Source: JBGPRB01 sp964422155 | GTDB taxonomy: Bacteria > Chloroflexota > Dehalococcoidia > Dehalococcoidales > RBG-16-60-22 | DNA length: 22,894 bases | Direction of reading: 5' to 3' | Assembly (NCBI GenBank): GCA_964422155.1 | Contig: CAYQZZ010000033.1 | Span: 1 to 22,894 of the forward strand | Shown: one piece after another, positions 7,859 through 14,663 of the stretch | How the letters are laid out: each line of letters opens with the position of its first letter | How positions within the stretch are numbered: position 1 is the first letter of the stretch | Notes under the pieces: generated by a model | Told to the model about the DNA's origin: nothing | The model's database searches: none | What the model saw: the letters and a program-made list of their open reading frames with translations, nothing else | Translations under genes and position numbers: made by a program

Positions 7859-8323
7859 CTAGTTATCTCTGCCATTACGTCGACCATTAATTATATAAGT
7901 AATCAATGCTCCAATTATAGGACTAATAAACCATAAATACTGTTGGGTGAATAAATATACAATAAAAGCCAAGAAAGCTATAACTATTATAATAATCCAA
8001 AAATATGCTTGCTTATAAACTGGTAATGTTGTCTTAGTTTTATTATTGAAATGTACATAATCAAAACCCTTTTGTTTAATCATTACTTCTATAGGTTTGT
8101 TTTCAGGGCGTCTATCAACAAGTTTTGAGTAATACAAGTGCCTTATAGCAGCATTTACTCTGTACAAAGGTATATCTAGACTTTTCGCAAGCGTATCGAT
8201 ATTTATCCAAGGATTTCGAGGGTTCTTTTCGCGAATTTCTGCCAAATATTTTAGAATCGTCCTATGGTTATCATCAAGTTCTCTATCTATTTCATCAAAT
8301 TCTTCTGTAGACATACTTTTCAT
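7859..8323 (-). CDS. Hypothetical membrane protein with N-terminal winged-helix-like domain
   Basis: Not recognised as a named family. The 154-residue product has a helical N-terminal part (about 18-75) that reads like a winged helix-turn-helix (RTILKYLAEI ... IDTLAKSLDIPLYRVNAAIRHL), a short strand-rich linker, then two hydrophobic segments at about 107-125 and 129-147. The C terminus is basic (NGRRNGR), which would be cytoplasmic if both segments span the membrane. It may be a membrane-tethered DNA-binding regulator, but this is inference. Base composition is strikingly AT-rich (one sampled 60-base line is 28% GC against 55% in xerC), pointing to transfer. The first ATG is used; another three codons in is equally possible. 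Confidence 0.7.
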   Translation of the reverse strand: MKSMSTEEFDEIDRELDDNHRTILKYLAEIREKNPRNPWINIDTLAKSLDIPLYRVNAAIRHLYYSKLVDRRPENKPIEVMIKQKGFDYVHFNNKTKTTLPVYKQAYFWIIIIVIAFLAFIVYLFTQQYLWFISPIIGALITYIINGRRNGRDN

Positions 8324-8347
8324 TTTATCAGCCTACTTGCCCTTATT

Positions 8348-8375
8348 CCCCTCTCCCTTGATAGGCGTTACCTTA
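8348..8375. repeat. Decayed half of the CCTCTCCC palindromic element
   Basis: CCCTCTCCCTTGAT is identical to the left end of the element at 4032, followed by diverging sequence in the same order (GG, then ACC, then AAG). The right arm is missing. It lies in the 117-base gap between two AT-rich accessory genes, where nothing else is seen. Confidence 0.55.
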
Positions 8376-8440
8376 AAAGTACCATTTGCCCAAAAAGTTG
8401 CTGAGTTGCCCAATAAGTGCGACTATCAAACTCTAGGCTC

Positions 8441-8860
8441 TTAATTATTCTCTTTCTCTATGCATTCTAGTAACCATTTGGGCAGAATTGTCATTGGTTT
8501 AGTCTCACACTTCGGACAATACGGTATATCTGCGCTTTTTAATCCTAAAACCTTGCCAGTACGACGAGCTTGACAATAAGGACACAATAGTAAATCATCA
8601 GGCAATGGTTTAGGAAATGTGTTGTGGCAAAATCTACATAATGGCATATTTGTTTGCCATATTGCCCTAGTAATGTGTTCATATAAGATGGGAGTGCCAC
8701 ATGAATGCACCCAAGACAAATTCGGTTGATGTACGGATTCCGTTAAGACGAGCCAGTTACTATCTTCTAAGTATCCAGATACTCTCTTGCCGTCAATATA
8801 GCTGTAAGTATGCCCGTTCTCTGTATATACTCCATTTTTATTCTGATTCGGCATATTCAA
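8441..8860 (-). CDS. Hypothetical zinc-ribbon protein
   Basis: Unrecognised 139-residue protein. Three CxxC pairs are visible: C75/C78, C93/C96 and C115/C118, with a further Cys near 54 and near the C terminus, so it probably binds one or two zinc ions in rubredoxin-like ribbons. The N-terminal half is hydrophilic and Asn/Tyr-rich. The TTG at 8860 has AGGAG six bases upstream; an ATG two codons later is possible but sits too far from that site. It belongs to the AT-rich accessory block between topA and xerC. Zinc ribbons of this kind are common in small regulators and in mobile-element cargo; no function can be assigned. Confidence 0.65.
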   Translation of the reverse strand: MNMPNQNKNGVYTENGHTYSYIDGKRVSGYLEDSNWLVLTESVHQPNLSWVHSCGTPILYEHITRAIWQTNMPLCRFCHNTFPKPLPDDLLLCPYCQARRTGKVLGLKSADIPYCPKCETKPMTILPKWLLECIEKENN

Positions 8861-8904
8861 AAAACGCTCCTAATTCAGCTTGTTCCAAAAGTAGGTTAGT
8901 TGTC

Positions 8905-9114
8905 TTATTGTTTTCGTAAAGCATTAAATTCATTAAGAGTGAGCAGGGTAAAGTCATAATCTTCGTAAGCGGTATTATCAAATTTAGTTTCCATGTATCT
9001 TTGGGCTTTGGACTGAGCCTGTTTCCAACTATCTCCATACTTATGAACTTTGTAATATTTAGTGAGGGACGCCTGATGGTCTTTAAGCCTTATTATAAAA
9101 GTATACCTTTTCAT
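8905..9114 (-). CDS. Small hypothetical protein (69 aa)
   Basis: Unrecognised, very basic and Tyr/Lys-rich protein with an alternating hydrophobic start (MKRYTFIIRLKD) suggesting a short beta strand, then a helical stretch with Gln/Ala/Lys. GGAAG is nine bases before the ATG. It is the first gene of the AT-rich block, followed after 44 bases by the zinc-ribbon gene. The overlapping frame at 8838-9038 is less credible: it has no ribosome site and runs into the next gene. Confidence 0.5.
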   Translation of the reverse strand: MKRYTFIIRLKDHQASLTKYYKVHKYGDSWKQAQSKAQRYMETKFDNTAYEDYDFTLLTLNEFNALRKQ

Positions 9115-9237
9115 TTTATTTTTCTTCCACTGATAACTGACAACTCATCACTATTTGTTACATAACTTAACATAACTCTAAAAACAAATCAAAGCTACCC
9201 ACGAACGATTTGTTTCCCTAAAAAAACATTGTCTTTG

Positions 9238-11334
9238 TCACCCCTTTGTTACGGCTTCCTCTACTTTCCCTTTATACTCACATTTGCTACACCATGCCTG
9301 TCGCCCGTGCTGGGTAAGCAGACCGCCGCACCGAGGACAGGACTGGGGTAAAGGTTTGAAGTTGGTGATAAATTTACAGTCAGGATAGCCGGTGCAGCCG
9401 TAAAAGGTGCGTTTCTTCTTGCTTATCCTCTGTAGAAGCTCTTTACCGCACTGCGGGCACTTGGCTCCCAATTTCACCTGGAAGGACTGCGTAAACTTGC
9501 ATCCCGGATAGCCGCTGCAGGCAACGAACTTACCGAATCGTCCTGTTTTAAATACCAGGGGCTTGCCGCACTTGGGACAGGAATCACCCGTCGGCTCATC
9601 CGCCAGCTTCACCTTTTCCGCCGTCTTCAAAGCCTGTTGCAGGTCTTTATCAAAGGGGACATAGAAATCCCGAATAACGCTCGGCCAGGTACGCTCTTTG
9701 CTGGCGATATCGTCAAGCTCGTTCTCCATGTCAGCGGTAAACTTGATATTGATGATATCCGGGAAATGCTGGACGAGCAGGTCATTGGTGGCAAAACCCA
9801 GTTCGGTGGGTTGAAAAACCCCCTTGACCTTATTGACATAGTCGCGCTCCTGAATCGTGGAAATCGTCGGCGCGTAGGTGCTGGGGCGCCCTATGCCATA
9901 CTGCTCCAAAGTTTTGACCAGCGTGGCCTCGGTATAGCGTGGCGGCGGCTGGGTAAAACGCTGCTCGGGGAAAATCCCCAGAAACTTGAGCTCGTCACCC
10001 TTTTCCAGATGAGGGAGAGTAACCTTACCTTCCTCTTCGGCTTCGTCTCTACCCTCGCTGTAAAGAGTTATGAAACCGGGGAAGGTATTGACCGAGGCAG
10101 CCGTCCTCAGCAGATAGTCCCGATGATTCTTAGCCTCGATATCGACGGTGGTGTTGTCGAAAAGGGCCGCCGCCATCTGGCTGGCTACCATCCGCTTCCA
10201 GATGAGGTCATAGAGTCGAAGCTGGCTGGTATTGAGATATTTTTTTACCTGAGCAGGTTCACGGTGAGTCCTGGTAGGGCGGATAGCCTCGTGCGCCTCC
10301 TGGGCTCTCACGGTACGGGTGGTAAAGGCACGGGGGCGGGGAGGCAGGAATCTGGCTCCATACTTTTCACGGATGAAAGAAATGGTCTCCGCTACTGCGG
10401 ACTGGGCGACGCGGGTAGAATCGGTACGCATATAGGTAATAAGACCGACATTTCCTTCGTCACCAATGGGGAGACCTTCATAAAGCTGCTGGGCGATGGC
10501 CATGGTCTGCTTGGCCGTAAAGCGGAGCTTGCGCCAGGCTTCCTGCTGAAGGGTGCTGGTGGTAAAAGGCGGGGCCGGTTGCCGCGTCACCTTTTTAACG
10601 CTAACCTTGAGCACATCATAGGCCGCCTGTTCCAATACGCCTTTTATTTTATCGGACTCTTCCTGCGTATGAATATCGAGCTTTTTACCGTCAGTAAGAC
10701 CGATTAGTGTCGCCCGGAAGGAGGGTTTTTCCTTCTTCTTGCTCAGCTCAACCTCGATTACCCAGTATTCCACCGGAACGAATGCCAGAATCTCACGTTC
10801 GCGGTCGACGACTATCCTGACGGCAACCGACTGTACCCTGCCGGCGGAAAGGCGTTTCCTCACCTTTTTCCACAGTAGCGGGCTGATATTATAGCCGACG
10901 AGCCTGTCCAGAATCCGGCGCGCCTGCTGGGCATCCACTAGCTGCATATCTATGGAGCGGGGGTTCTCGAAAGCCTGTTTTACAGCTTCCTCGGTGATTT
11001 CACGAAAGACAACGCGATGATAGGTCTTCTTTTTATCTCCGGCCACTTCGGCCAGGTGCCAGGCGATGGCTTCTCCCTCACGGTCGGGGTCTGTAGCGAG
11101 GTAAATGGCAGCAGCATCTTTAGCCGCCTGCTTGAGCTCATTGACCAGCCGGGTCTTGGCCTTGGGCACCACGTACTTGGGCATAAAACCATTTTCTATG
11201 TCCACGCCCATCTGCCCTTTGGGTAAGTCCCTCACGTGCCCGAGGGAAGCCTTAAGGATATAGCTCTTACCGAGGATTTTGCCAAGTGTTTTGGCCTTGG
11301 CCGGTGACTCTACGATGACAAGTTTTTTACTCAT
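9238..11334 (-). CDS. topA: DNA topoisomerase I (type IA)
   Basis: Relaxes negative supercoils by single-strand passage. The 698-residue product begins with the Toprim domain (VIVESPAKAKTL; acidic cluster ATDPDREGE at about 80-90), carries the active-site tyrosine in LITYMRTDST (about residue 301), and ends with three C-terminal zinc ribbons, two of the full four-cysteine type with a GYPxCKF signature and a shorter last one. Length and domain order are normal. The ATG at 11334 gives the usual MSKKLVIVESPAKA start; a TTG at 11343 would add three residues and overlap the dprA stop. The pair dprA-topA is a conserved neighbourhood and they share one transcript here. Confidence 0.96.
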   Translation of the reverse strand: MSKKLVIVESPAKAKTLGKILGKSYILKASLGHVRDLPKGQMGVDIENGFMPKYVVPKAKTRLVNELKQAAKDAAAIYLATDPDREGEAIAWHLAEVAGDKKKTYHRVVFREITEEAVKQAFENPRSIDMQLVDAQQARRILDRLVGYNISPLLWKKVRKRLSAGRVQSVAVRIVVDREREILAFVPVEYWVIEVELSKKKEKPSFRATLIGLTDGKKLDIHTQEESDKIKGVLEQAAYDVLKVSVKKVTRQPAPPFTTSTLQQEAWRKLRFTAKQTMAIAQQLYEGLPIGDEGNVGLITYMRTDSTRVAQSAVAETISFIREKYGARFLPPRPRAFTTRTVRAQEAHEAIRPTRTHREPAQVKKYLNTSQLRLYDLIWKRMVASQMAAALFDNTTVDIEAKNHRDYLLRTAASVNTFPGFITLYSEGRDEAEEEGKVTLPHLEKGDELKFLGIFPEQRFTQPPPRYTEATLVKTLEQYGIGRPSTYAPTISTIQERDYVNKVKGVFQPTELGFATNDLLVQHFPDIINIKFTADMENELDDIASKERTWPSVIRDFYVPFDKDLQQALKTAEKVKLADEPTGDSCPKCGKPLVFKTGRFGKFVACSGYPGCKFTQSFQVKLGAKCPQCGKELLQRISKKKRTFYGCTGYPDCKFITNFKPLPQSCPRCGGLLTQHGRQAWCSKCEYKGKVEEAVTKG

Positions 11335-11339
11335 ATTTT

Positions 11340-12458
11340 TCAATCAACTCTCACTCTATATTCCTGCCGCATTTCACGCGACAGTACAAAATTCATGGTA
11401 CCTACCTGCTTTACCAGCCCTTTGAGCTCCATCATGGCCAGAGTACTGCTGACCGTTGCCGCCGCCAGGCCGCTCCGCTGGCAGACCTCATCAATGTGAG
11501 AGGGCTCAGCACTGAGATGACGGATTAGTAAGGACTCGGTCTCGGATTCCGGTAAAATCTCCCGCATTTCTATCTGCCGGGCTACTGTGGTTAGATTCAG
11601 CTCTTCCAGAATATCCATACATTCTCGCACCAGCTTGGCGCCTTCCTGGATAAGGTGGTTAGTGCCCCGGCTTGCCGGCGATAATATACTGCCGGGAATG
11701 GCGAACACTTCGCGGTTCTGCTCCAGCGCCAAACGGGCGGTAATCATCGCCCCGCTGGTCTCGTCAGCCTCGGTGACCAGGACGCCAAGGCTCAGCCCGC
11801 TGAGAATCCGGTTGCGACGGGGGAAGTTCTCGGCGCGGGGCTTGGCCCCCAGAGGATACTCGCTGAGCAGGGCGCCGTGCTCCATGATATCTCGCGCCAG
11901 CTTTTCGTTCTCCGCCGGGTAGACGATATCAAGTCCGCTGGCAAAAACGGCCAGACTCCTACCGCCGGCTTCCAGGGCGCTGCGGTGGGCGATGGTGTCA
12001 ATACCTTTGGCCAATCCACTAACGATAGTAATCTTGCTCCGGGCAAGGTCGGACACTATCTCTTCGGTGACTTGTTTGCCGTAAACGGTCGCCCGCCGCG
12101 TTCCTACCACTGCCAGGCACCATTCGTCCTCCGGCAGAAGCGAGCCCTTGATATAAAGTACTGGCGGATAGTCATATATCTCCTTGAGTCGGCGTGGGTA
12201 ACCTGCATCATTGCAGGTAATCACCTTAACACCGTGGCGGCCCAGCTTTTCCATCTCGGCGTCGGGAGATATTTTATCGCGCCACTGGGTAATAGCGCGC
12301 ATCGCAACGCTGTCAAGTCCGGCGCGTTTCAACTCGCCGGGAGAAGCCTTCCAGGCCAGTTCCAGGCTGCCGAAGTAGCTTTCGAGCTGTCCCAGCCTCA
12401 CCCGCCCGATGCCCGGGATGTTATTGAAGCCTACCCAGTATTTGATATCCGTATTCAA
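11340..12458 (-). CDS. dprA: DNA processing protein DprA (Smf)
   Basis: Binds single-stranded DNA and loads RecA during uptake and recombination. The 372-residue product has an N-terminal helix-hairpin-helix segment (NIPGIGRVRL), the Rossmann-like DprA core (VVGTRRATVYG, SGLAKGIDTIAH, GLDIVYPAEN, SEYPLG, FPRRNRILSGLS, TEADETSGAM, FAIPG) and a C-terminal winged helix (about 300-365). The TTG at 12458 is chosen because the family starts about here and a promoter pair lies just upstream; the longest frame would begin at 12497 inside the -35 box and so cannot be on that transcript. No ribosome site is visible, so the message may be nearly leaderless. Confidence 0.93.
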   Translation of the reverse strand: MNTDIKYWVGFNNIPGIGRVRLGQLESYFGSLELAWKASPGELKRAGLDSVAMRAITQWRDKISPDAEMEKLGRHGVKVITCNDAGYPRRLKEIYDYPPVLYIKGSLLPEDEWCLAVVGTRRATVYGKQVTEEIVSDLARSKITIVSGLAKGIDTIAHRSALEAGGRSLAVFASGLDIVYPAENEKLARDIMEHGALLSEYPLGAKPRAENFPRRNRILSGLSLGVLVTEADETSGAMITARLALEQNREVFAIPGSILSPASRGTNHLIQEGAKLVRECMDILEELNLTTVARQIEMREILPESETESLLIRHLSAEPSHIDEVCQRSGLAAATVSSTLAMMELKGLVKQVGTMNFVLSREMRQEYRVRVD

Positions 12459-12468
12459 AGCAATTTTA

Positions 12469-12497
12469 ATTCTAGCACAGGGGTAGGCCGATGACAA
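12469..12497 (-). promoter_or_regulatory. Promoter of the dprA-topA operon
   Basis: Minus-strand TTGTCA (12497-12492), 17-base spacer, TAGAAT (12474-12469); each box matches consensus at five of six positions. Predicted +1 is near 12462, only three or four bases before the dprA TTG. Confidence 0.6.
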
Positions 12498-12522
12498 TTT
12501 TAGTATGACGTACAGGTCTTTC

Positions 12523-12552
12523 TTGACTTATATTTATGACCACGTATATAAT
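12523..12552 (+). promoter_or_regulatory. Promoter of the small membrane protein gene
   Basis: TTGACT at 12523-12528, 18-base spacer, consensus TATAAT at 12547-12552. It diverges from the dprA promoter; the two -35 regions are about 25 bases apart. The leader to the ATG at 12594 would be about 35 bases and includes AAGGAG at 12577-12582. Confidence 0.65.
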
Positions 12553-12593
12553 CGGGGCAATATTTTCAATTAAAGAAAGGAGCGTTAGGAATA

Positions 12594-12734
12594 ATGGATT
12601 GGATGTTAGTACTGGGCTGGGGCAGCCCGATTGGAATAGGAATTTTCCTGGTGTGCCTGGGGGGAATGATATTTTTGCTGACCAAGGCAGGCGCCGCGAA
12701 CAAGGGCGTTGATAAGAAAGAAAAGGATAAATAA
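12594..12734 (+). CDS. Small single-span membrane protein (46 aa)
   Basis: Reading from the ATG gives MDWMLVLGWGSPIGIGIFLV and continues to a TAA at 12732. One hydrophobic, glycine-rich segment (about residues 4-30) is followed by a short, strongly basic cytoplasmic-type tail (KKEKDK), so it should sit in the membrane with the tail inside. It has its own strong promoter and AAGGAG eleven bases upstream (plus a closer AGGA), which is much better evidence than the coding length alone. A second ATG three codons in is possible. The gene is not recognised; small anchors, transporter subunits and toxin-like peptides all have this shape. Confidence 0.6.
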   Translation: MDWMLVLGWGSPIGIGIFLVCLGGMIFLLTKAGAANKGVDKKEKDK

Positions 12735-12784
12735 GAATAACCTGAAAACTGGCTCGACAGCCGTAGCCTTGTACATCTGGTTTA

Positions 12785-12897
<113 letters not shown>

Positions 12898-12943
12898 GCG
12901 CTCTTATTTTAGCAGATTCGGATGGCCGATTTATAGTGTTCTA

Positions 12944-12998
12944 GTCCTTCGGCAAGCTCAGGGTAAATATTATTCGTTTATTCCGAGCGAAGTCGAGG
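12944..12998. repeat. CCTTCGGCAAGCTCAGGG-type repeat pair
   Basis: TCCTTCGGCAAGCTCAGGGTA (from 12945) is followed by the inverted form CCGAGCGAAGTCGAGG at 12983-12998. The second half supplies the last residues and the stop region of the GIY-YIG gene. Confidence 0.55.
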
Positions 12999-13247
12999 AA
13001 AACCCTCAATTAATTGTTCTTTTTTAATTCTTGACAAGCCTTTTATCTGTGCCTCTCGTTTCCTCGCTTCAGAAACATTACCATATCTTTCGCTGTAAAC
13101 CAGAGTCACTGGCCTACGAGCAAGAGTATATTTTGCTCCGGTTCCTCTGTTGTGTTCTTTTACGCGTTCTTTCAGATCATTAGTGATACCAGAATATAGA
13201 GAGTCATCTCGGCATCTGACAATATAAAAAAACCATTCTTTGTCCAT
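12978..13247 (-). CDS. GIY-YIG domain protein (UPF0213-like)
   Basis: An 89-residue stand-alone GIY-YIG domain, the nuclease fold of UvrC and homing endonucleases. The motif is FYIVRC ... LYSGIT at residues 7-21, followed by the Arg/His segment (LKERVKEHNRGTGAKYT) and the metal-binding Glu in SEARKREAQIK. Many such single-domain proteins are annotated as putative endonucleases but their cellular role is unknown. The ATG at 13247 has only a weak AAGAGA upstream. The last six residues (PRLRSE) and stop come from the repeat at 12983-12998, beyond the normal fold. It sits between two tRNA-Ser genes on the same strand. Confidence 0.88.
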   Translation of the reverse strand: MDKEWFFYIVRCRDDSLYSGITNDLKERVKEHNRGTGAKYTLARRPVTLVYSERYGNVSEARKREAQIKGLSRIKKEQLIEGFPRLRSE

Positions 13248-13296
13248 TATTTCTCTTAGATAAATTCAGGGTTCATTCAGAAGGGTTCGCACTGAA

Positions 13297-13364
13297 GGGT
13301 AAACCCTTCGACAAGCTCAGTACAGGGTAAACCCTTCGACTCACTTCGTTCGCTCAGGGTAAAC
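13297..13364. repeat. Tandem GGGTAAACCCTTCGAC units ending at a tRNA 3' end
   Basis: GGGTAAACCCTTCGAC occurs exactly at 13297-13312 and 13325-13340, and its first half GGGTAAAC again at 13357-13364, where it stops at the discriminator base of tRNA-Ser(CGA). Unit spacing is 28 then 32 bases; the fillers (CAAGCTCAG..., TTCGTTCGCTCA) are variants of the CCCTTCG...CTCAGGG palindrome. A degenerate further unit precedes it near 13280. Three units with non-unique fillers do not make a CRISPR. Confidence 0.75.
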
Positions 13365-13451
13365 GGAGAGGGTGGGATTCGAACCCACGTCCCGATATAA
13401 TCGGGAACCGCTTTTCGAGAGCGGCACCATGAACCACTCGGACACCTCTCC
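13364..13451 (-). tRNA. tRNA-Ser, anticodon CGA
   Basis: Leftward cloverleaf: acceptor GGAGAGG (13451-13445) pairs with CCTCTCC (13371-13365), discriminator G at 13364, no encoded CCA. The anticodon arm CCGCT-CTCGAAA-AGCGG gives CGA, reading UCG. The variable arm is a long stem with CCCGA/TCGGG. It is distinct from the GGA isoacceptor 470 bases away except in the acceptor and T arms. Confidence 0.95.
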
Positions 13452-13462
13452 ATGGCTATTGA

Positions 13463-13491
13463 ATTTTAACGTAAAAGGGGAGAGAGAGCAA
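13463..13491 (-). promoter_or_regulatory. Putative promoter of tRNA-Ser(CGA)
   Basis: Minus-strand TTGCTC (13491-13486), 17-base spacer, TAAAAT (13468-13463), with the tRNA 5' end eleven bases further on. The short leader is as expected for a tRNA gene. Confidence 0.5.
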
Positions 13492-13498
13492 GATGTAT

Positions 13499-13550
13499 AA
13501 AAACTCAGGCCAGCCATCCAGAGCTAAAGCAGTCCCGGACAGCCGGCCTG
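13499..13550 (-). terminator. Putative intrinsic terminator of the cupin gene
   Basis: Read leftward: CAGGCC ... GGCCTG arms (13550-13545 with 13511-13506), extended by partly paired GC and CC/GG steps, followed after GAG by five T (13503-13499). The loop is large (about 20 bases), which lowers confidence. It lies about 80 bases after the cupin stop and just before the tRNA promoter. Confidence 0.4.
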
Positions 13551-13629
13551 GTACATTCAATATTTTTTACCGAGTTCTTCCCGTCTTTATTATCAAGCAA
13601 ATCAAACCGGCAATTTAATCAGCCACAGT

Positions 13630-14127
13630 TCACTTGCGTGAGAAATCCGTGAATTCCATCACCAGCTGGGGTTTAAAGCCCTTATCCTTCTCGAAGAAAG
13701 GCTCCCTTGTCGGCGGCGAACCGTCCGGGGTGGCGAGCATCATTTCTATCTGAATAATTGGGCGGTCGACCCTGGTTATCTCCAAGGGGCAATGGACAAG
13801 CCCCGGCGGCAAGGAGACAATCGTCGGCTTGGTGAAGACGTGTTTTTCTAGCTCTTCACCCAGATAAAGTACGACCTCACCCCCGAAGTCATCCGGGTCA
13901 TCCGGGTTACCGCCGTACCAGCCTAAAAATTCCTGGAAATTATGGGTATGAGCGGGATTATCCCCTTTAAACGGTTTTCTGACGAACTGATGGCCGATGG
14001 TAAAATCATAATTCAAAAGCTGCTTGCCCACCATCAGCCCATCGAAAATGACACTCTTGTCCGCCTTCAGGCGCATTTGGATATGGGGTGGATGGATAAC
14101 GTACTTATCATATTTATTTTTGGCCAT
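13630..14127 (-). CDS. Cupin-fold protein
   Basis: A 165-residue single-cupin protein of unknown substrate. Motif 1 is G55-x5-H60-T-H62-x3-E66, and motif 2 is P108-G-x2-H112, giving the usual three-His/one-Glu metal site. A segment rich in Asp and Gly (NPDDPDDFGG, 74-83) sits in the loop between the motifs and could bind a second ion or just be a turn. No catalytic partner domain is present, so it may be a small dioxygenase, isomerase or sensor. GAGGAG is six bases before the ATG. It has its own promoter overlapped by an inverted repeat, and a possible terminator, so it is probably a single, individually regulated gene. Confidence 0.85.
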   Translation of the reverse strand: MAKNKYDKYVIHPPHIQMRLKADKSVIFDGLMVGKQLLNYDFTIGHQFVRKPFKGDNPAHTHNFQEFLGWYGGNPDDPDDFGGEVVLYLGEELEKHVFTKPTIVSLPPGLVHCPLEITRVDRPIIQIEMMLATPDGSPPTREPFFEKDKGFKPQLVMEFTDFSRK

Positions 14128-14147
14128 TTTCGACTCCTCAAACTAAA

Positions 14148-14171
14148 TTCGTTGAAAATGCTGTCAACGAA
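14148..14171. promoter_or_regulatory. Inverted repeat over the cupin transcription start (possible operator)
   Basis: TTCGTTGA (14148-14155) and TCAACGAA (14164-14171) are perfect eight-base arms separated by eight bases. The predicted start of transcription falls at about 14168, inside the right arm, the usual place for a repressor site; as RNA it could also form a hairpin in the leader. Confidence 0.5.
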
Positions 14172-14174
14172 CAA

Positions 14175-14204
14175 ATTCTATTCCATTTATATTTATATTG
14201 TCAA
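14175..14204 (-). promoter_or_regulatory. Promoter of the cupin gene
   Basis: Minus-strand consensus TTGACA (14204-14199), 18-base A/T-rich spacer, TAGAAT (14180-14175). The leader to the ATG is about 40 bases. Confidence 0.6.
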
Positions 14205-14247
14205 AGCGAGATATTACCCAAATAATAGGCGTTCTACTAATAAAGCG

Positions 14248-14432
14248 TCATTCCCACCCCGATGAAATCGGGGTAAACTCCAATGGGAATCCAGACGTGG
14301 GGTAAAATGGGTTCGGATGCCGATTGAATGGGCATGAAAAAGATATATACTGGATTCCAGCCGGAGTTTATCCCCTATGCCTACCTGCTCGACGAACAAG
14401 TTCTTTGGCAGGCGAGTACGGGGCTGGAATGA
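14248..14432. repeat. Composite inverted element of two TCATTCC palindromes
   Basis: The first half runs from TCATTCCC (14248-14255) to GGGAATCCAG (from 14285) with an inner stem CCCCGAT/ATCGGGG (14257-14263, 14267-14273). The second half is the same type inverted, from GATTCCAGCC (14353) to GGCTGGAATGA (14422-14432), with perfect nine-base arms ATTCCAGCC/GGCTGGAAT. The whole therefore begins TCATTCC and ends GGAATGA, like a small non-coding mobile element with terminal inverted repeats. It fills much of the 535-base gap between the cupin and zinc-ribbon genes. Confidence 0.65.
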
Positions 14433-14477
14433 AATCAGGAAACACCCTCGGCGACAATCTCCACGCAATCATTCCAA

Positions 14478-14543
14478 TTGTGACGATTTTGTGACGTTAA
14501 CGACGTATTTTGTGATACCGATGTGATATCGCTTCCTTACAAT
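14478..14543 (+). promoter_or_regulatory. Candidate OmpR/PhoB-type regulated promoter
   Basis: Four related octamers lie on one strand: TTGTGACG at 14478 and 14489, TTGTGATA at 14510 and ATGTGATA at 14521. Their starts are 11, 21 and 11 bases apart, so all face the same side of the helix. Seven-base direct repeats with an 11-base period are the hallmark of OmpR/PhoB-family response-regulator sites. A -10 box TACAAT (14538-14543) follows ten bases after the last unit with no -35 hexamer, the geometry of PhoB-activated promoters. The leader to the ATG at 14664 would be about 115 bases; nothing else was seen in it. Confidence 0.45.
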
Positions 14544-14663
14544 ATCTTCATTCAAAGCGATTGCAGAGATTGCGGGAAATGTAAAATACGATACCATTAT
14601 ATCCTGTGAATTAGACAAACAACATAAGGGGGATAAAGGCAATACTTTCTGAGGGGAAGGGCT

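Noticed and set aside
8838..9038. 66-residue frame overlapping the 69-aa and zinc-ribbon genes
   Set aside because: No ribosome site, and it overlaps two better-supported frames.
9637..10707. 356-residue rightward frame opposite topA
   Set aside because: Antisense shadow of a fully conserved topA; no recognisable domain.
13270..13370. Possible CRISPR remnant
   Set aside because: Only two full 16-bp units and one half; the fillers belong to the same palindrome family, and no cas genes are present.
14214..14468. 84-residue leftward frame in the cupin upstream gap
   Set aside because: It is made almost wholly of the composite inverted repeat and has no ribosome site.
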